NCBI GenBank assembly: GCA_025084515.1
Contig: JAJAGP010000182.1
Location: 411,530 to 475,529, forward strand
Origin: Ancistrus triradiatus
Lineage: Eukaryota; Chordata; Actinopteri; Siluriformes; Loricariidae
Reading direction: 5' to 3'
Length of the DNA stretch: 64,000 nt
Part shown: positions 45,439-56,500 of the stretch, one piece after another
How the letters are laid out: every line of letters starts with the position of its first letter
How positions within the stretch are numbered: the first letter of the stretch is position 1
The notes under the pieces: generated by a model
Database searches by the model: none
Seen by the model: only the letters and a program-made list of their open reading frames with translations
What the model was told of the DNA's origin: nothing
Translations under genes and position numbers: made by a program

Positions 45439-46784
45439 CCTGCATAATAACTTTAATGGGTGGTTGCGCCATCTGACATTTTCTTAGACTGTGTTTCCAG
45501 CAGCTGGCTCTACCCACTGAGCCTGCCGATGAAACAATAAAATGATTACCGATAGATACATCCTTGTAAATACGACATTTTTTAAAAAACTTATGAAACC
45601 ACTGGTCTGCCACTGACGCATGTACAAAATGTCATGAACTTTATTTCCAGTTGTTCATCCTGAGCTGTTTTGATCACTCATCCCAGCCTGGAATGAGTGG
45701 AAACTGAAATGATGACAGTAAAACACTGTCTGTAGCTCTAGGGTTTTTCTTCCTTTTTGATTATTTTCCCTTCTTAGTTTACCAGAAATGAGAGCAGAGC
45801 AGAAATGACAGTTTGAATGGGTGGCCGGAAAACAATCATGGAATTTATTCCTGGAGCAGTGAAAGGAAACTGAAATGCTCTAATGTTTTGATGAGCTTTT
45901 AGGAGAAAGGTGGTCTCTCTTAGAACAGATCTGCATCTAACAAACAGTAACGGATTTCTCGGAGATGGCAGGCGCAGGAAAAGTCCAAACGGCTCTGAAG
46001 AAGAAACCCTAGCTGATTACGCTTGGAATTTTTTCCGCTAGTTTCAGGTCGAGTTGGTTTTTCAGTCTGCAGGACATGCTGTTCTGCTCATAAAACAGCT
46101 GCCTGAGTCCTCTGTTCCTGAACACTATCCTTTTCTAAACAATGTTTTAGTGACTGGCTGAGCAACAGCCTGGCAGGCTTCTGTCACAATAGCTTTTAGA
46201 CATCTACGTGATCTCTTTCGGAAGGTACCAAACAACTGCTGTTTATCTCAAAAGCATTGAGCCAATCCATTTACATTTTAATGCTGCATCTTCTTTAACA
46301 GGGCCATAATGTGTGAAGATAACTAGCTAGTGAAGATACTTGCAGTTGTGTTTTTCTGCTCTTTCCCCCTAGAAACATGAACCAGGTCACCAGGAAATGG
46401 GATGGGTTATAAGTAAACCAGGAGTTCACATCCCCACAACCCTGAATTGGATTAAGAGGCTATGAAAATGAATGAATGTTAAGACTGGCAGCTCAAATCA
46501 GAAGCACATGGAGCCTGACTTCACCCAGAGGATTCAGTCCACATTTGTATGTGGTTTCAAATCCACACAGACTAAGATTAGGAGACATGACTGACTGGTC
46601 AGATCGGATTTGATGTGGCTTTTATGTCATTCAGTGCTTAATGGCGCAGTTTTCCAACAAATAATAACAGAGTAACCTGAGCATGATATAGAATTTCATC
46701 TTGGAGCAATGAGGATATGACATGTCTTCTGTCTGTGTGAGAAGATCCATCTATTCAACTGAAACTAAACAAGCTTAGAGAAAT
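45439..46784. other. Intergenic, no recognised feature
   Basis: No coding or structured element recognised, apart from a 3' repeat scrap at ~46430-46480 (ccctgaattggattaagagg). Confidence 0.4.
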
Positions 46785-46889
46785 ACATTGAATGGCCAGT
46801 TTATTAGAGACACCCATTTACTAGTGTGTTGGACTTCCTTTGGCATTAATTCCACAAGCCCTTGAAATTCTGCAAAAATATTGACCCAT
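46785..46889. mobile_element. Terminal remnant of a DNA transposon
   Basis: tgaatggccagtttattaga followed by gacacccatttactag is the end signature of a dispersed fish Tc1-like element. It runs directly into the AT-rich array. Confidence 0.5.
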
Positions 46890-47878
46890 TCACACTTATT
46901 TTTTGAGTATCCATTGTTATCTTTGAGCATGCAGACGTTGCATACTATGCACACTTAATGCCCATTTTCCACACGTGAACATACTATGCATTCTTATATA
47001 ATTATTTTTAAGTATGCATACTTATTTTTTGAGTATGCATATTGTGCATACTTATTTTTAAGTATTCACTTATTTTTTGAGTATGCACACGTTGCATACT
47101 TCTGTTCTGAATATCCGTATTGTACATACTTATTTTTTGTCTTCACATGTTTTGAGTATGCATATTTTGAATACTTATTTTTTGAGTATGCACACATTGC
47201 ATACTTCTGAATATCCATATTGTACATACTTATTTTTTGTCTTCACATGTTTTGAGTATGCATATTTTGAATACTTATTTTTTGAGTATGCACACATTGC
47301 ATACTTCTGAATATCCATATTGTACATACTTATTTTTTGTTTTCACTTATTTTTTGAGTATGCGCACGATTTTTTGAGTATTCGTATTGTGTATATACAT
47401 ATATATGCCGCCCTTGACTTGGATCAAAACGATCTTACGACGCTATTCCTAATACATATAAAACACAGAACTGAAGTTATGTAGGTAAGGGACCGTCGGC
47501 ATGGGTACGAGGCACAATCCGGGAAGCGCCTTTGTTGTGAAACGTTGAAGCATTCAAATATTTATTTTTTGGGTATGCACACGTTGCATACTCCTTTATT
47601 ATTATTTTTAAATGGACACTGCATACTTATTTTTGGGTATGCACTTTGAGTATTCATACTCATTTTTAAGTATGCATATTCTACATACTTATTTCTGAGT
47701 TCATAATTATTTTTTGAGTATGGATAATGTGCATACTTATTTGAAAGTATTCATACTTATTTTTTGAGTAGGCATATTGTAGATACTTATTTTTGAGTGT
47801 TCATGTTTATTTTTTGAGTATTCATGTTCTATATACTTAGTATTCATACTTATTTTTTAGTATTTACACTTATGGAAA
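46890..47878. repeat. AT-rich tandem array built on tacttattttttgagtatgc
   Basis: A short motif (tgcatacttattttttgagta and variants) repeats dozens of times. At 47079, 47184 and 47284 a longer block starting gagtatgcacac recurs with 105- then 100-bp spacing, a higher-order repeat. About 150 bp of unrelated, GC-richer sequence (47400-47550) interrupts the array. Confidence 0.92.
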
Positions 47879-48919
47879 CTGCTGTCACACAGTAATGAGC
47901 AAAATGGGAGTTCAGCTCCGTATGAAAATGACCAAAGTCATGACATCAGGACAGACTTTACCAGAGATGGAGATATCTAAATGGTGGACAGTTTTTTTTT
48001 CTTTTGCCTTGGATCAACTATTAACAACAATGTACTCAACAGTTAGGAAATCTGACACAGACTGGCACTCACCAGAACAAGGATGAAGGCCGTGTAAATG
48101 AAATGACCTGTCTCTCCAAACAACGATCAGCACTGTCTAGTCTTCTCTCTGGTTCTTTGAGGAATTGAAAACTGTTCAATTTAAAAGTGGGACAGGAAGA
48201 ATATTGATGATTTGGACCTTTTGTGTGGACTTTTGAAAGTACCTCGGACTGTAAAGCAGACAAATAAATGGATCATCAATCAAATCAAGCATTCAAACTC
48301 TCATTCAAAGCCAGACCACCAAAGTTCTCTTATGCTGGTCATCTGAAAAGAAAAAAAAAATCATTGGAAAAGACTTCTGGAGTGTCAAAAGGGAGTGAGC
48401 AAAAAAGTGATCAGTTGAGAATAGAAGCTACAAAATTCACATGATTAATCACAATTAAATATTTTAATCGGTTAACAGAATTGCTACATTTAGTATACAA
48501 ATGTCTTGATTGCATGAAATAAAACCTTCGGTTTGGGAAGAATAAGAGACTGTACATTCAAAAAAGTCAATAAGGCTAGAGAGGACCATTAGAGAGAAAT
48601 AACATATGTATCCTCATTCAGTTAAACATGTGCTGATCTATAGAATACTCAGTACTATCAAGAAATGGGTACGGTAAAACAGACAGCATACAAACCACCT
48701 TTTAAAGTGAACAATATTGTGACTTTTTTAAGAAATAACTTCATTCTCAAAGCTGACAAAGGTTACAAAATGTTCATCATAAAGCAAAAACGATTCGACA
48801 CTGTACGGAAATCGTGTGTAAATATTACAGACATAAACGATATTACAGTTTTTAATTTAGACTTGGATGATGCACTTCAAACACGTTTGGAAGAATAACA
48901 ATACTGCATTTGCCCTTCA
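47879..48919. other. Segment separating two parts of the AT-rich array; one unassigned ORF
   Basis: Includes the open frame 48665-48898 (plus, 77 codons). Its product contains FKVNNIVTFLRNNFILKADK and ends DLDDALQTRLEE; normal amino-acid mix, but no family recognised. No splice-supported exon. Confidence 0.35.
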
Positions 48920-48955
48920 AGTATATATGTGTATACGTGTGTGTGTGTGTATGTG

Positions 48956-48995
<40 letters not shown>

Positions 48996-49034
48996 ATATG
49001 TGTGTGTGTGTATATATGTGAGTGTGTGTGTGTG

Positions 49035-49080
<46 letters not shown>

Positions 49081-49085
49081 AGGTG
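48920..49085. repeat. (TG)n/(TA)n microsatellite
   Basis: Alternating GT and TA dinucleotide runs. Long ORFs overlapping this on both strands are low-complexity artefacts. Confidence 0.95.
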
Positions 49086-49500
49086 GGGGTGGGTGGGGGG
49101 GGGGGGATAGAGCGAGAGAGAGTCAGGCGGAATGGAGGGAGAGACGTGGGTGGGGGGAAGAGAGAGCAGAGAGAAAAGAGAAGAGTAGAAAGAAGATAGA
49201 GAGAATACACACGCAGACAGACAAAGAGAGAGAGGATGGGGAGGGGGGGGGGGGGGCGGGGGTGGGGATAGAGGGGTAGGTGGGAGGGAAGAGAGGAGGG
49301 GGATGGGGCGAGAGAATATAGAGGGAGACAGACACCAATAGATAGCCACAGACAGTAGGCACACACACACACAATGAGAGGAGGAGAGAGAGGGGGGTAT
49401 GGGCAGAAGGGTGGGTGGGTAGAGGAGGAGGAGGAGAGAGAGAAGAGAAGAGGAATGAGATAGAGGATAGTATGAGAGACACGGGAGAGACCAGAGACAA
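49086..49500. repeat. Polypurine (GA/GGGA)-rich tract
   Basis: ~400 bp nearly all G and A on the plus strand, with G runs at 49098-49107 and 49245-49256. The minus strand is Ser/Leu/Pro-rich when translated, giving spurious ORFs of up to 241 codons. Confidence 0.92.
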
Positions 49501-49509
49501 CATGATAGA

Positions 49510-49675
49510 ACGGATATATATATATGATAATATATATATACACACACACAGACAACATAGGATATATACACACACACTCACATTACACATACCAGGAGAG
49601 AGAGACACACACCGCACAGACACAGACCCGATATACACACACACACAAAATATATATAGATAGATATATATGGTA
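49510..49675. repeat. (CA)n/(TA)n microsatellite
   Basis: Runs of acacac and tatata following the polypurine tract. Confidence 0.9.
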
Positions 49676-49755
49676 TTAAATATGTTAAGTGTAGCTATAT
49701 ACAGTATGATTGTTAGGGCTGTCAAATGGCTTCTAATGCGTTAATGCCTAATATT

Positions 49756-49860
49756 TCAATATTGTGAGTATTGTGCATACTTATTTTTTGAGTGTGCATA
49801 CTGGGCATACTTACTTTTGAATATGCATACTTGGTTTTTTTGAGTATGCTTGACCCTGTG
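49756..49860. repeat. Second block of the AT-rich array
   Basis: gtgcatacttattttttgag tgtgcatac... repeats the unit of the array at 46890-47878, 1.9 kb away. Confidence 0.85.
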
Positions 49861-51409
49861 CCTGTGGTATTTTATGGGCTGTATCCCAAACGGGTCCCCT
49901 TAGATTAGCAACCATTCCCCTTTCACATTATGCGTACGTAAATATCAAGTAACATTAGCCTACAGGGAGCAGAATTTTTGGAAAGCCTCATGAAACACAT
50001 GCTCATTCCTGTGTGGGGACAGCAGAGTCACATAAACACACCAGTCGCATTGGCACACAGGCTAAGAGCTTAAATTACTAGGCTGTTTTCTTATAGTAAA
50101 AGTACGCTAATAAAATGAATACTTGATGTTGTGTAAATTAAAAGTACGCTTAATTTAAAATGACATACTTGATGGTTGTGTTTGTTGGTGTTCTAGTATA
50201 ACGCACTACAAGCCCACCGTGTCGAAGGGACATTCCCAATATGAATTGGTTCCTGTAGACTTAGCAGGGCAGGATTGAGGCAAAAAATGGGCTGTAGGCA
50301 GGGCAGGATGAAAAGGGTGTTTAGTGAATTAGTTAGAGCCAATAACTCCATTCTGTTGAAGTTATAATACAAAGTAATAACTGCATGCTGTTGAACTCCA
50401 CTTGTCAGTATAGAACGTTTCCAGTGTTATTTTTAAAGGTCAAATTATTTGTTTAGGCGCAAAATACAAAGCAAGCAAAAAAAAACCTGATCATAACAAT
50501 TATGGCAATTAACCCAATAAAATATTTAATCGTTTATCATTTGACAGCTCAAAAAATAACAGAAATTGTGTTTGTAAGATAAAGTGATTGGCTGGTGAGA
50601 CAGCACGTACATGTTTGTACAAACAAATCTTACACACAAGAAGAAAAGCAAACAAAAGGAAAAAACGAAATGGGTGAGCTATGGCAGGAGCTTGCAGCAA
50701 CACCTGCTGGTCAAACCTCCACTGGGAATCTTTCATCTGATTTGGAATAATTTGAAAATGTATAAAACTTCTTTCACTAAAACTTAAAAGAAAAGAAAAT
50801 GCACTGCCATTTACAGAAAAGCTTAGAAAAGTGTACTAGTGTAGGTTAACTGTACTATATTACTATAAGATAGTTCTTAATCGTAATTTCTTTATATCTG
50901 GTACTTGTAAACTGGTATATCGCTGGTTCTTCTACACTATGTGCTGTATTATCTACTGCTAATACAAAATACAAAACACAGTCACTATCTGTGTATGTAC
51001 AATCACAACAAACACAATAATCACAAAACTGCAGCATGCAGAACAAACCACTCTATTAGTTCCTTTAAAATACCTAAATACATAGTAAAAAGCCCTGTCC
51101 ATCATAGAGAATAAAGTTACTTGTAAACACCAAGTGTCCAGTTTCTTGGCTCGAACCAATCAAGCGACTTCAAGCAACACTGACTTGCATATGTATTTCA
51201 TACACACAATAAAAAGATTCCCCATAAAAAAAAGGTTCTCTTTACACCTGAACATTTCCACAAACAATTGCCGGTGTCTTGAATTTTAAACAGATTTAAA
51301 TCATACATCCCCAACCACTCCAGGAGGCCACTCCAGGAGGTCGGAGACCCATTTAAGGAAGAAATCAAGAGGTCAAAAACATATTTCAAATGTCTGTGTT
51401 AATAATATT
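49861..51409. other. Intergenic, no recognised feature
   Basis: AT-rich, with only short chance ORFs. I see no RNA gene or named repeat. Confidence 0.4.
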
Positions 51410-51411
51410 TA

Positions 51412-52951
51412 CAGTATTGCTTGAAAAGTTTGTGAACCCTTTAGAATTTTCTATGTTTCTGCATAAATATGACCTAAAACATCATCAGATTTTCACACAA
51501 GTCCTAAAAGTAGATAAGAGAACCCAGTTAAACAAATGAGACAAAAAATATTATACTTGGTCATTTATTTATTGAGGAAAAATGATCCAATATTACATAT
51601 AGTGAGTGGCAAAAGGGTGTGACCCTTTTGCTTTCAGTATCTGGTGTGACCCCCCTGTGCAGCAATAACTGTAACTAAACTAAACGTTCCTGTAGCTGTT
51701 GATCAGTCCTGCACCACCGGCTTGGAGGATTATTAGCCCCATTCCTCCGTACAGAACAGCTTCAGCTCCTGGACAGTTGGTGGGTTTCCTCACATTAGCT
51801 TCTCGCTTCAGGTCCTTCCAAACAACATTCCTCCATTGGATTAAGGTCAGGACTTTGACTTGGCCATTCCAAAACATGAACTTATTCTTCTTTAACCATT
51901 CTTTGATAGAACGGCTTGTGTGCTTAGGGGCATTGTCCTGCTGCATTGACCCACCTCCTGAGATTCAGTTCATGGGACAGATGTCCTGACATTTTCCTTT
52001 AGAATTCTCTGATTATCATTCAGAATTCATTGGTCCCATCAATGATGGCAAGCCGTCCTGGCCCAGAGCAGCAAAACAGACCCAAACCATGATACTACCA
52101 CCACCATGTTTCAACAGATGGGGGATAAGGTTCTTATGCTGGATGGAATGCAGTGTTTTTCTTTTCTCCAAACATAACGCTTTTCTTTTTAAACCAAAAA
52201 CTTCTATTTGGGTCTCATCCGGCCACAAAACATTCTTCCAATAGCCTTCTGGCTTGTCCACGTGATTCTTTAGCAAACTGCAGACGAAGCAGCAATGTTC
52301 TTTTTTGGAGAGCAGTGGCTTTCCTCCTTGCAAACCCTGCCCATGCACACCATTGTTGTTCAGTGTTCTTCTGATGGTGGACTCGCCAACTATTATACGT
52401 CTTGCTCTTGGAGTGATCTTTGTTGGTTGACCACTCCTGGGGAGGGTAACAATGGTTTTGAATTTCCTCCATTTGTACACAATCTGTCCGACTGTGGATT
52501 GGTGGAGTCCAAACTCTTTAGAGATGGTTTTGTAACCTTTTCCAGCCTGATGAGCATCAACAACTCTTTCTGAGGTCCTCAGAAATCTCCTTTTGTTCGT
52601 GCCCTCACAAACATGTTATGAAGAGCAGACTTTGATAGATCCGTATTCTTTAAATAAAACAGGGTGCCCACTCACACCTGATTGTCATCCCATTGGTTGA
52701 AAACACCTGACTCTAATTTCACCTTCAAATGAACAGCTAATCCTAGAGGCTCGCATACTTTTGCCACTCACTAATGTGTAATATTAGATCATTTTCCTCA
52801 ATAAATAAATGACCAAGTATAATATTTTTGTCTCATTTGTTTAACTGGGTTCTCTTTACCTACTTTTAGGAAAATCTGATGATGTTTTAGGCCATATTTA
52901 TGCACAAATATAGAAAATTCTAAAGGGTTCACAAACTTTCAAGCACCACTG
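51412..52951 (-). mobile_element. Tc1-like transposon, family A copy 2, full length
   Basis: Flanked by TA on both sides. Both termini match family A (cagtattgcttgaaaagttt at left; ctttcaagcaccactg at right), with inverted repeats extending ~200 bp. The minus strand encodes the transposase in broken frames: VLWPDETQIEVFG (first Asp), QQDNAPKHTS (second Asp), ...LTLIQW where DLNPIE is expected (catalytic Glu lost through a frameshift). 1540 bp. Confidence 0.92.
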
Positions 52952-52953
52952 TA

Positions 52954-53364
52954 TTCTATATATAATTACGTTCACTAGATTTAAATACTGTATACATACA
53001 CTTCTCACCAGGATCTTCAATTTCACCACCATGAGAATGGTGTCATAACCGCATATGAACATTATTTAATATTGGCAATATAATTAACTACTGAAAACCT
53101 TGAAAGGAAATGAATGGAACTGGACACATAACAATGCCTGAATACCACTGAACTAAATACATCTGCCTCTCCAAGCTATATCTGGCACCCAACATCCCTC
53201 ACGGTACAAACCTGACTGCCATAATGGGTGCCTTTCACTGAGATTAAACCTTTAAGTAAAACACGTGAAGATTTACACATTTGGTTAAAATGTGCCACAA
53301 ATACAATGCAGATATATTTACTGAATTAACATCACATCAGCATCTTATAACAATACTAGTCAAA
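52954..53364. other. cmya5 downstream region, nothing assigned
   Basis: Probably 3' flank or UTR of cmya5. No clear minus-strand AATAAA in a convincing place was found. Confidence 0.35.
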
Positions 53365-53540
53365 CACTGGGGGAAATTTAGAGTCAACTAACGTAGCGCA
53401 TGTTTTTGGAATATGGGAGGAAACCGGAGCGCTGGGTGAATACCCACGTGGCAAAAGGAGGACATGCAAACTCCACACAGGCCCGAGTCTGAGTCCGAAC
53501 CAGGGATCTCTGGAACTGTGCGCCGACCACGCTGCCCCAA
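53365..53540. repeat. Dispersed vertebrate repeat, second copy
   Basis: ggaatatgggaggaaaccgg, aggacatgcaaactccacac and gaaccagggatctctgg match the theme of 3750-4046. Confidence 0.6.
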
Positions 53541-53593
53541 TCCAGATCCAGTACACATAAAAGAACAAGGTCAAACAGGGCCAAAAATGTGAG

Positions 53594-56500
53594 TTACCAG
53601 TGCTTGGCGAACTCTGGAACCTCCATGGTCATCTTCAGCTCTAGTTTGCCAGGTCTCTCCAGAGCGAAGACAGCATAGCAGGCCTGTCTGAAGGCGTGAT
53701 GGAAGGAGCCCAGACACTGTCCATTCTGAGCGTTAAAGAAAACCAGGCGCCCTTGCGTGAAGTCCAGCAGAGTGCCGATGCGAGTAGGAACCACCGTGAC
53801 GAAAATGTCAGACTCCACGCTGTCATGGAGCAGCTCAAACCTACAGCTGTGACGGTGAAGCATAATAAGACAAGCTCATGTTAGCCATCACTCTATTAAT
53901 TATATTCATATATACTTAATATGATGCACTTCTAGATCTGGACTAGGAAACCTGATTGAAGTTGGTACACAGTGTAGACACCAGGAGGAGCTGTTGTCAC
54001 CCACTGTGCAGTCTTGGGCTACATTCTGATAGGCAATACCAATACGGTAAGCTGTACATCCAGCCACCAGTGTCTCCCAGTAGTGATATCCAACACGAGG
54101 CAACAGCTCTCCCATTACTGCTGGACTTCTGTATAAAAATGAGAAAGCAATACAAGAACTAAAATTATTCACATGGATGAGAGATAATACAAAAAATGAC
54201 CCGATGGCTCAATACGAGTCAAAAACTTTACTACAACACAGTTAAAGTCACTTAACACTACACTGACTATTCATGATCCCGAGGACCTCTTTCTGAAACA
54301 TCAGGGGGGTATAAATACATGGATATAAATACACGGCTCACTCTCTCTTTATAGGTATGTGGGTGGGTGGGTACAGTGGGGCAAAAAAGTATTTAGTCAG
54401 CCACTGATTGTGCAAGTTCTCCTACTTAGAAAGATGAGAGAGGTCTGTAATTGTCATCATAGGTACACTTCAATTATGACAGACAAAATGAGGGGAAAAA
54501 AATCCAGGAAATCACACTGTAGGATTTTTAAAGAATTCAATTGTGAATCATGGTGGAAAATAAGTATTTGTTCAATAATAAAAGTTCAACTCAATACTTT
54601 GTAACATAACCTTTGTTGGCAATGACAGAGGCCAAACGTTTCCTGTAAGTCTTCACCAGGTTGGCACACACTGTAGCTGGTATTTTGGCCCATTCCTCCA
54701 TGCAGATCTCCTCTAGAGCAGTGATGTTTTGGGGCTGTCTCCCTCCACACATGTTCTATGTTGAGGTCTGGAGACTGGCTAGGCCACTCCAGGTCCTTGA
54801 AATGCTTTTTACGGAGCCACTCTTTCGTTGCCCGAGCGGTGTGTTTGGGATCATTGTCATGCTGGAAGACCCAGCCACGTTCCATCTTCAATGCTCTCAC
54901 TGATGGAAGGAGGTTTTGGCTTAAAACCTCACGATACATGGCCCCGTTCATTCTTCCCTTAACACGGATCAGTCGTCCTGTCCCCTCTGCAGAAAAACAG
55001 CCCCACAGCATGAGGTTTCCACCCCCATACTTCAAAGTAGTTATGGCGCAACTCAGCATTCTTCTTCCTACAAACACGGCGAGTTGAGTTTTTACCAAAA
55101 AGTTCTATTTTAGTTTCATCTGACCACATGATATTCTCCCAATCTTCTTCTGGATCATCCATATGCTCTCTGGCAAACTTCAGACGGGCCTGGACATGTA
55201 CTGGCTTAAGCAGGGGGACACGCCTGGCACAGCAGGATCTGAGTCCCCCTCGGCGTAGTGTGTTACTGATGGTAGCCTTTGTTACTTTGGTCCCAGCTCT
55301 CTGTAGGTCATTCATCAGGTCCCTCCGTGTAGTTCTGGGATTTTTGCTCACCGTTCTCATGATCATTTTGATCCCACGGGATGACATCTTTTTTGGAGCC
55401 CCAGATTGAGGGAGATTATCAGTGGACTTGTATGTCTTACATTTTATTACAATTGCTCCCACAGTTGATTTATTCACACCAACATGCTTGCTGATTGTAG
55501 ATTGACCCTTCCCAGCCTGCTGCAGGTCTACAATTTTTGGACATGGTTGAGTTTGGAGTCTGATTGTTTGAGGCTGTGGACAGGTGTCTTTTATACAGAT
55601 AACGAGGTCAAACAGGTGCCATTAATACAGGTAACGAGTGGAGGACAGGAGAGCTTCTTAAAGAAGACGTTACAGGTCTGTGAGAGCCAGAAATCTTGCT
55701 TGTTTGTGGGTGACCAAATACTTATTTTCCACCATGATTTACAATTAAATTCTTTAAAAATCCTACAATGTGATTTCCTGGATTTTTTTTTCTCATTGTG
55801 TCTCTCATAGTTGAAGTGTACCTATGATGGAAATTACAGACCTCTCTCATCTTTCTAAGCAGGAGAACTTGCACAATCAGTGGCTGACTAAATACTTTTT
55901 TGCCCCACTGTAGGTAATAGATTAATTCGATGTTATATTTTTTGTGATAGGTATGACACCATACATGTGCATATTTCATGTCTGTGACACACCACAGATG
56001 TGGACCTGTGAAACTCCAGGCTGCTGACTTAAGTACAAGTAGCAATTCACGTCACTTCTCAAGTTCAAATCATCTAATCAGAAGTGATAATGACTGGAAG
56101 TAAATGCTAAAAATATATTTTAAATCCCCTGGCCTGGCTGTAACCTCTCTCTCACCCAGCATTTCCAGACTCACTGTAAACGTGAACAGGATTAAGTGGT
56201 TAAAACGTCTGGTCACATGACAACCACGAGCTCATCCCCCACCCCAAGTAAATACAGCTAGAATTATAAATAATGATGTGATATTAAAAGCAATCTCATA
56301 TGGTAATTATGCTACATGGTTATTATATGACCAACTGAAATAAATACAAGCTATGTTTAAAGTGCTGTCTAGAGGTGTTAATGGGCTTCCTATTACCGAG
56401 TCTGTGATTCCCATACATTTATTTGTCAGCCTTAAAGTGAGCAGCAACATCTGCCTGGTGCTAGAGTCATGCAACTATATTAGGACTTTAAATAGATCTG

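Noticed and set aside
46986..47310. Repetitive ORFs rich in FEYAY
   Set aside because: Translation of the AT-rich tandem array; the frame follows the repeat unit and is not a gene.
48852..49725. ORFs of 200-241 codons on the minus strand
   Set aside because: They translate microsatellite and polypurine DNA; composition is Ser/Pro/Leu/Tyr/His runs with no domain, and three frames are open at once.
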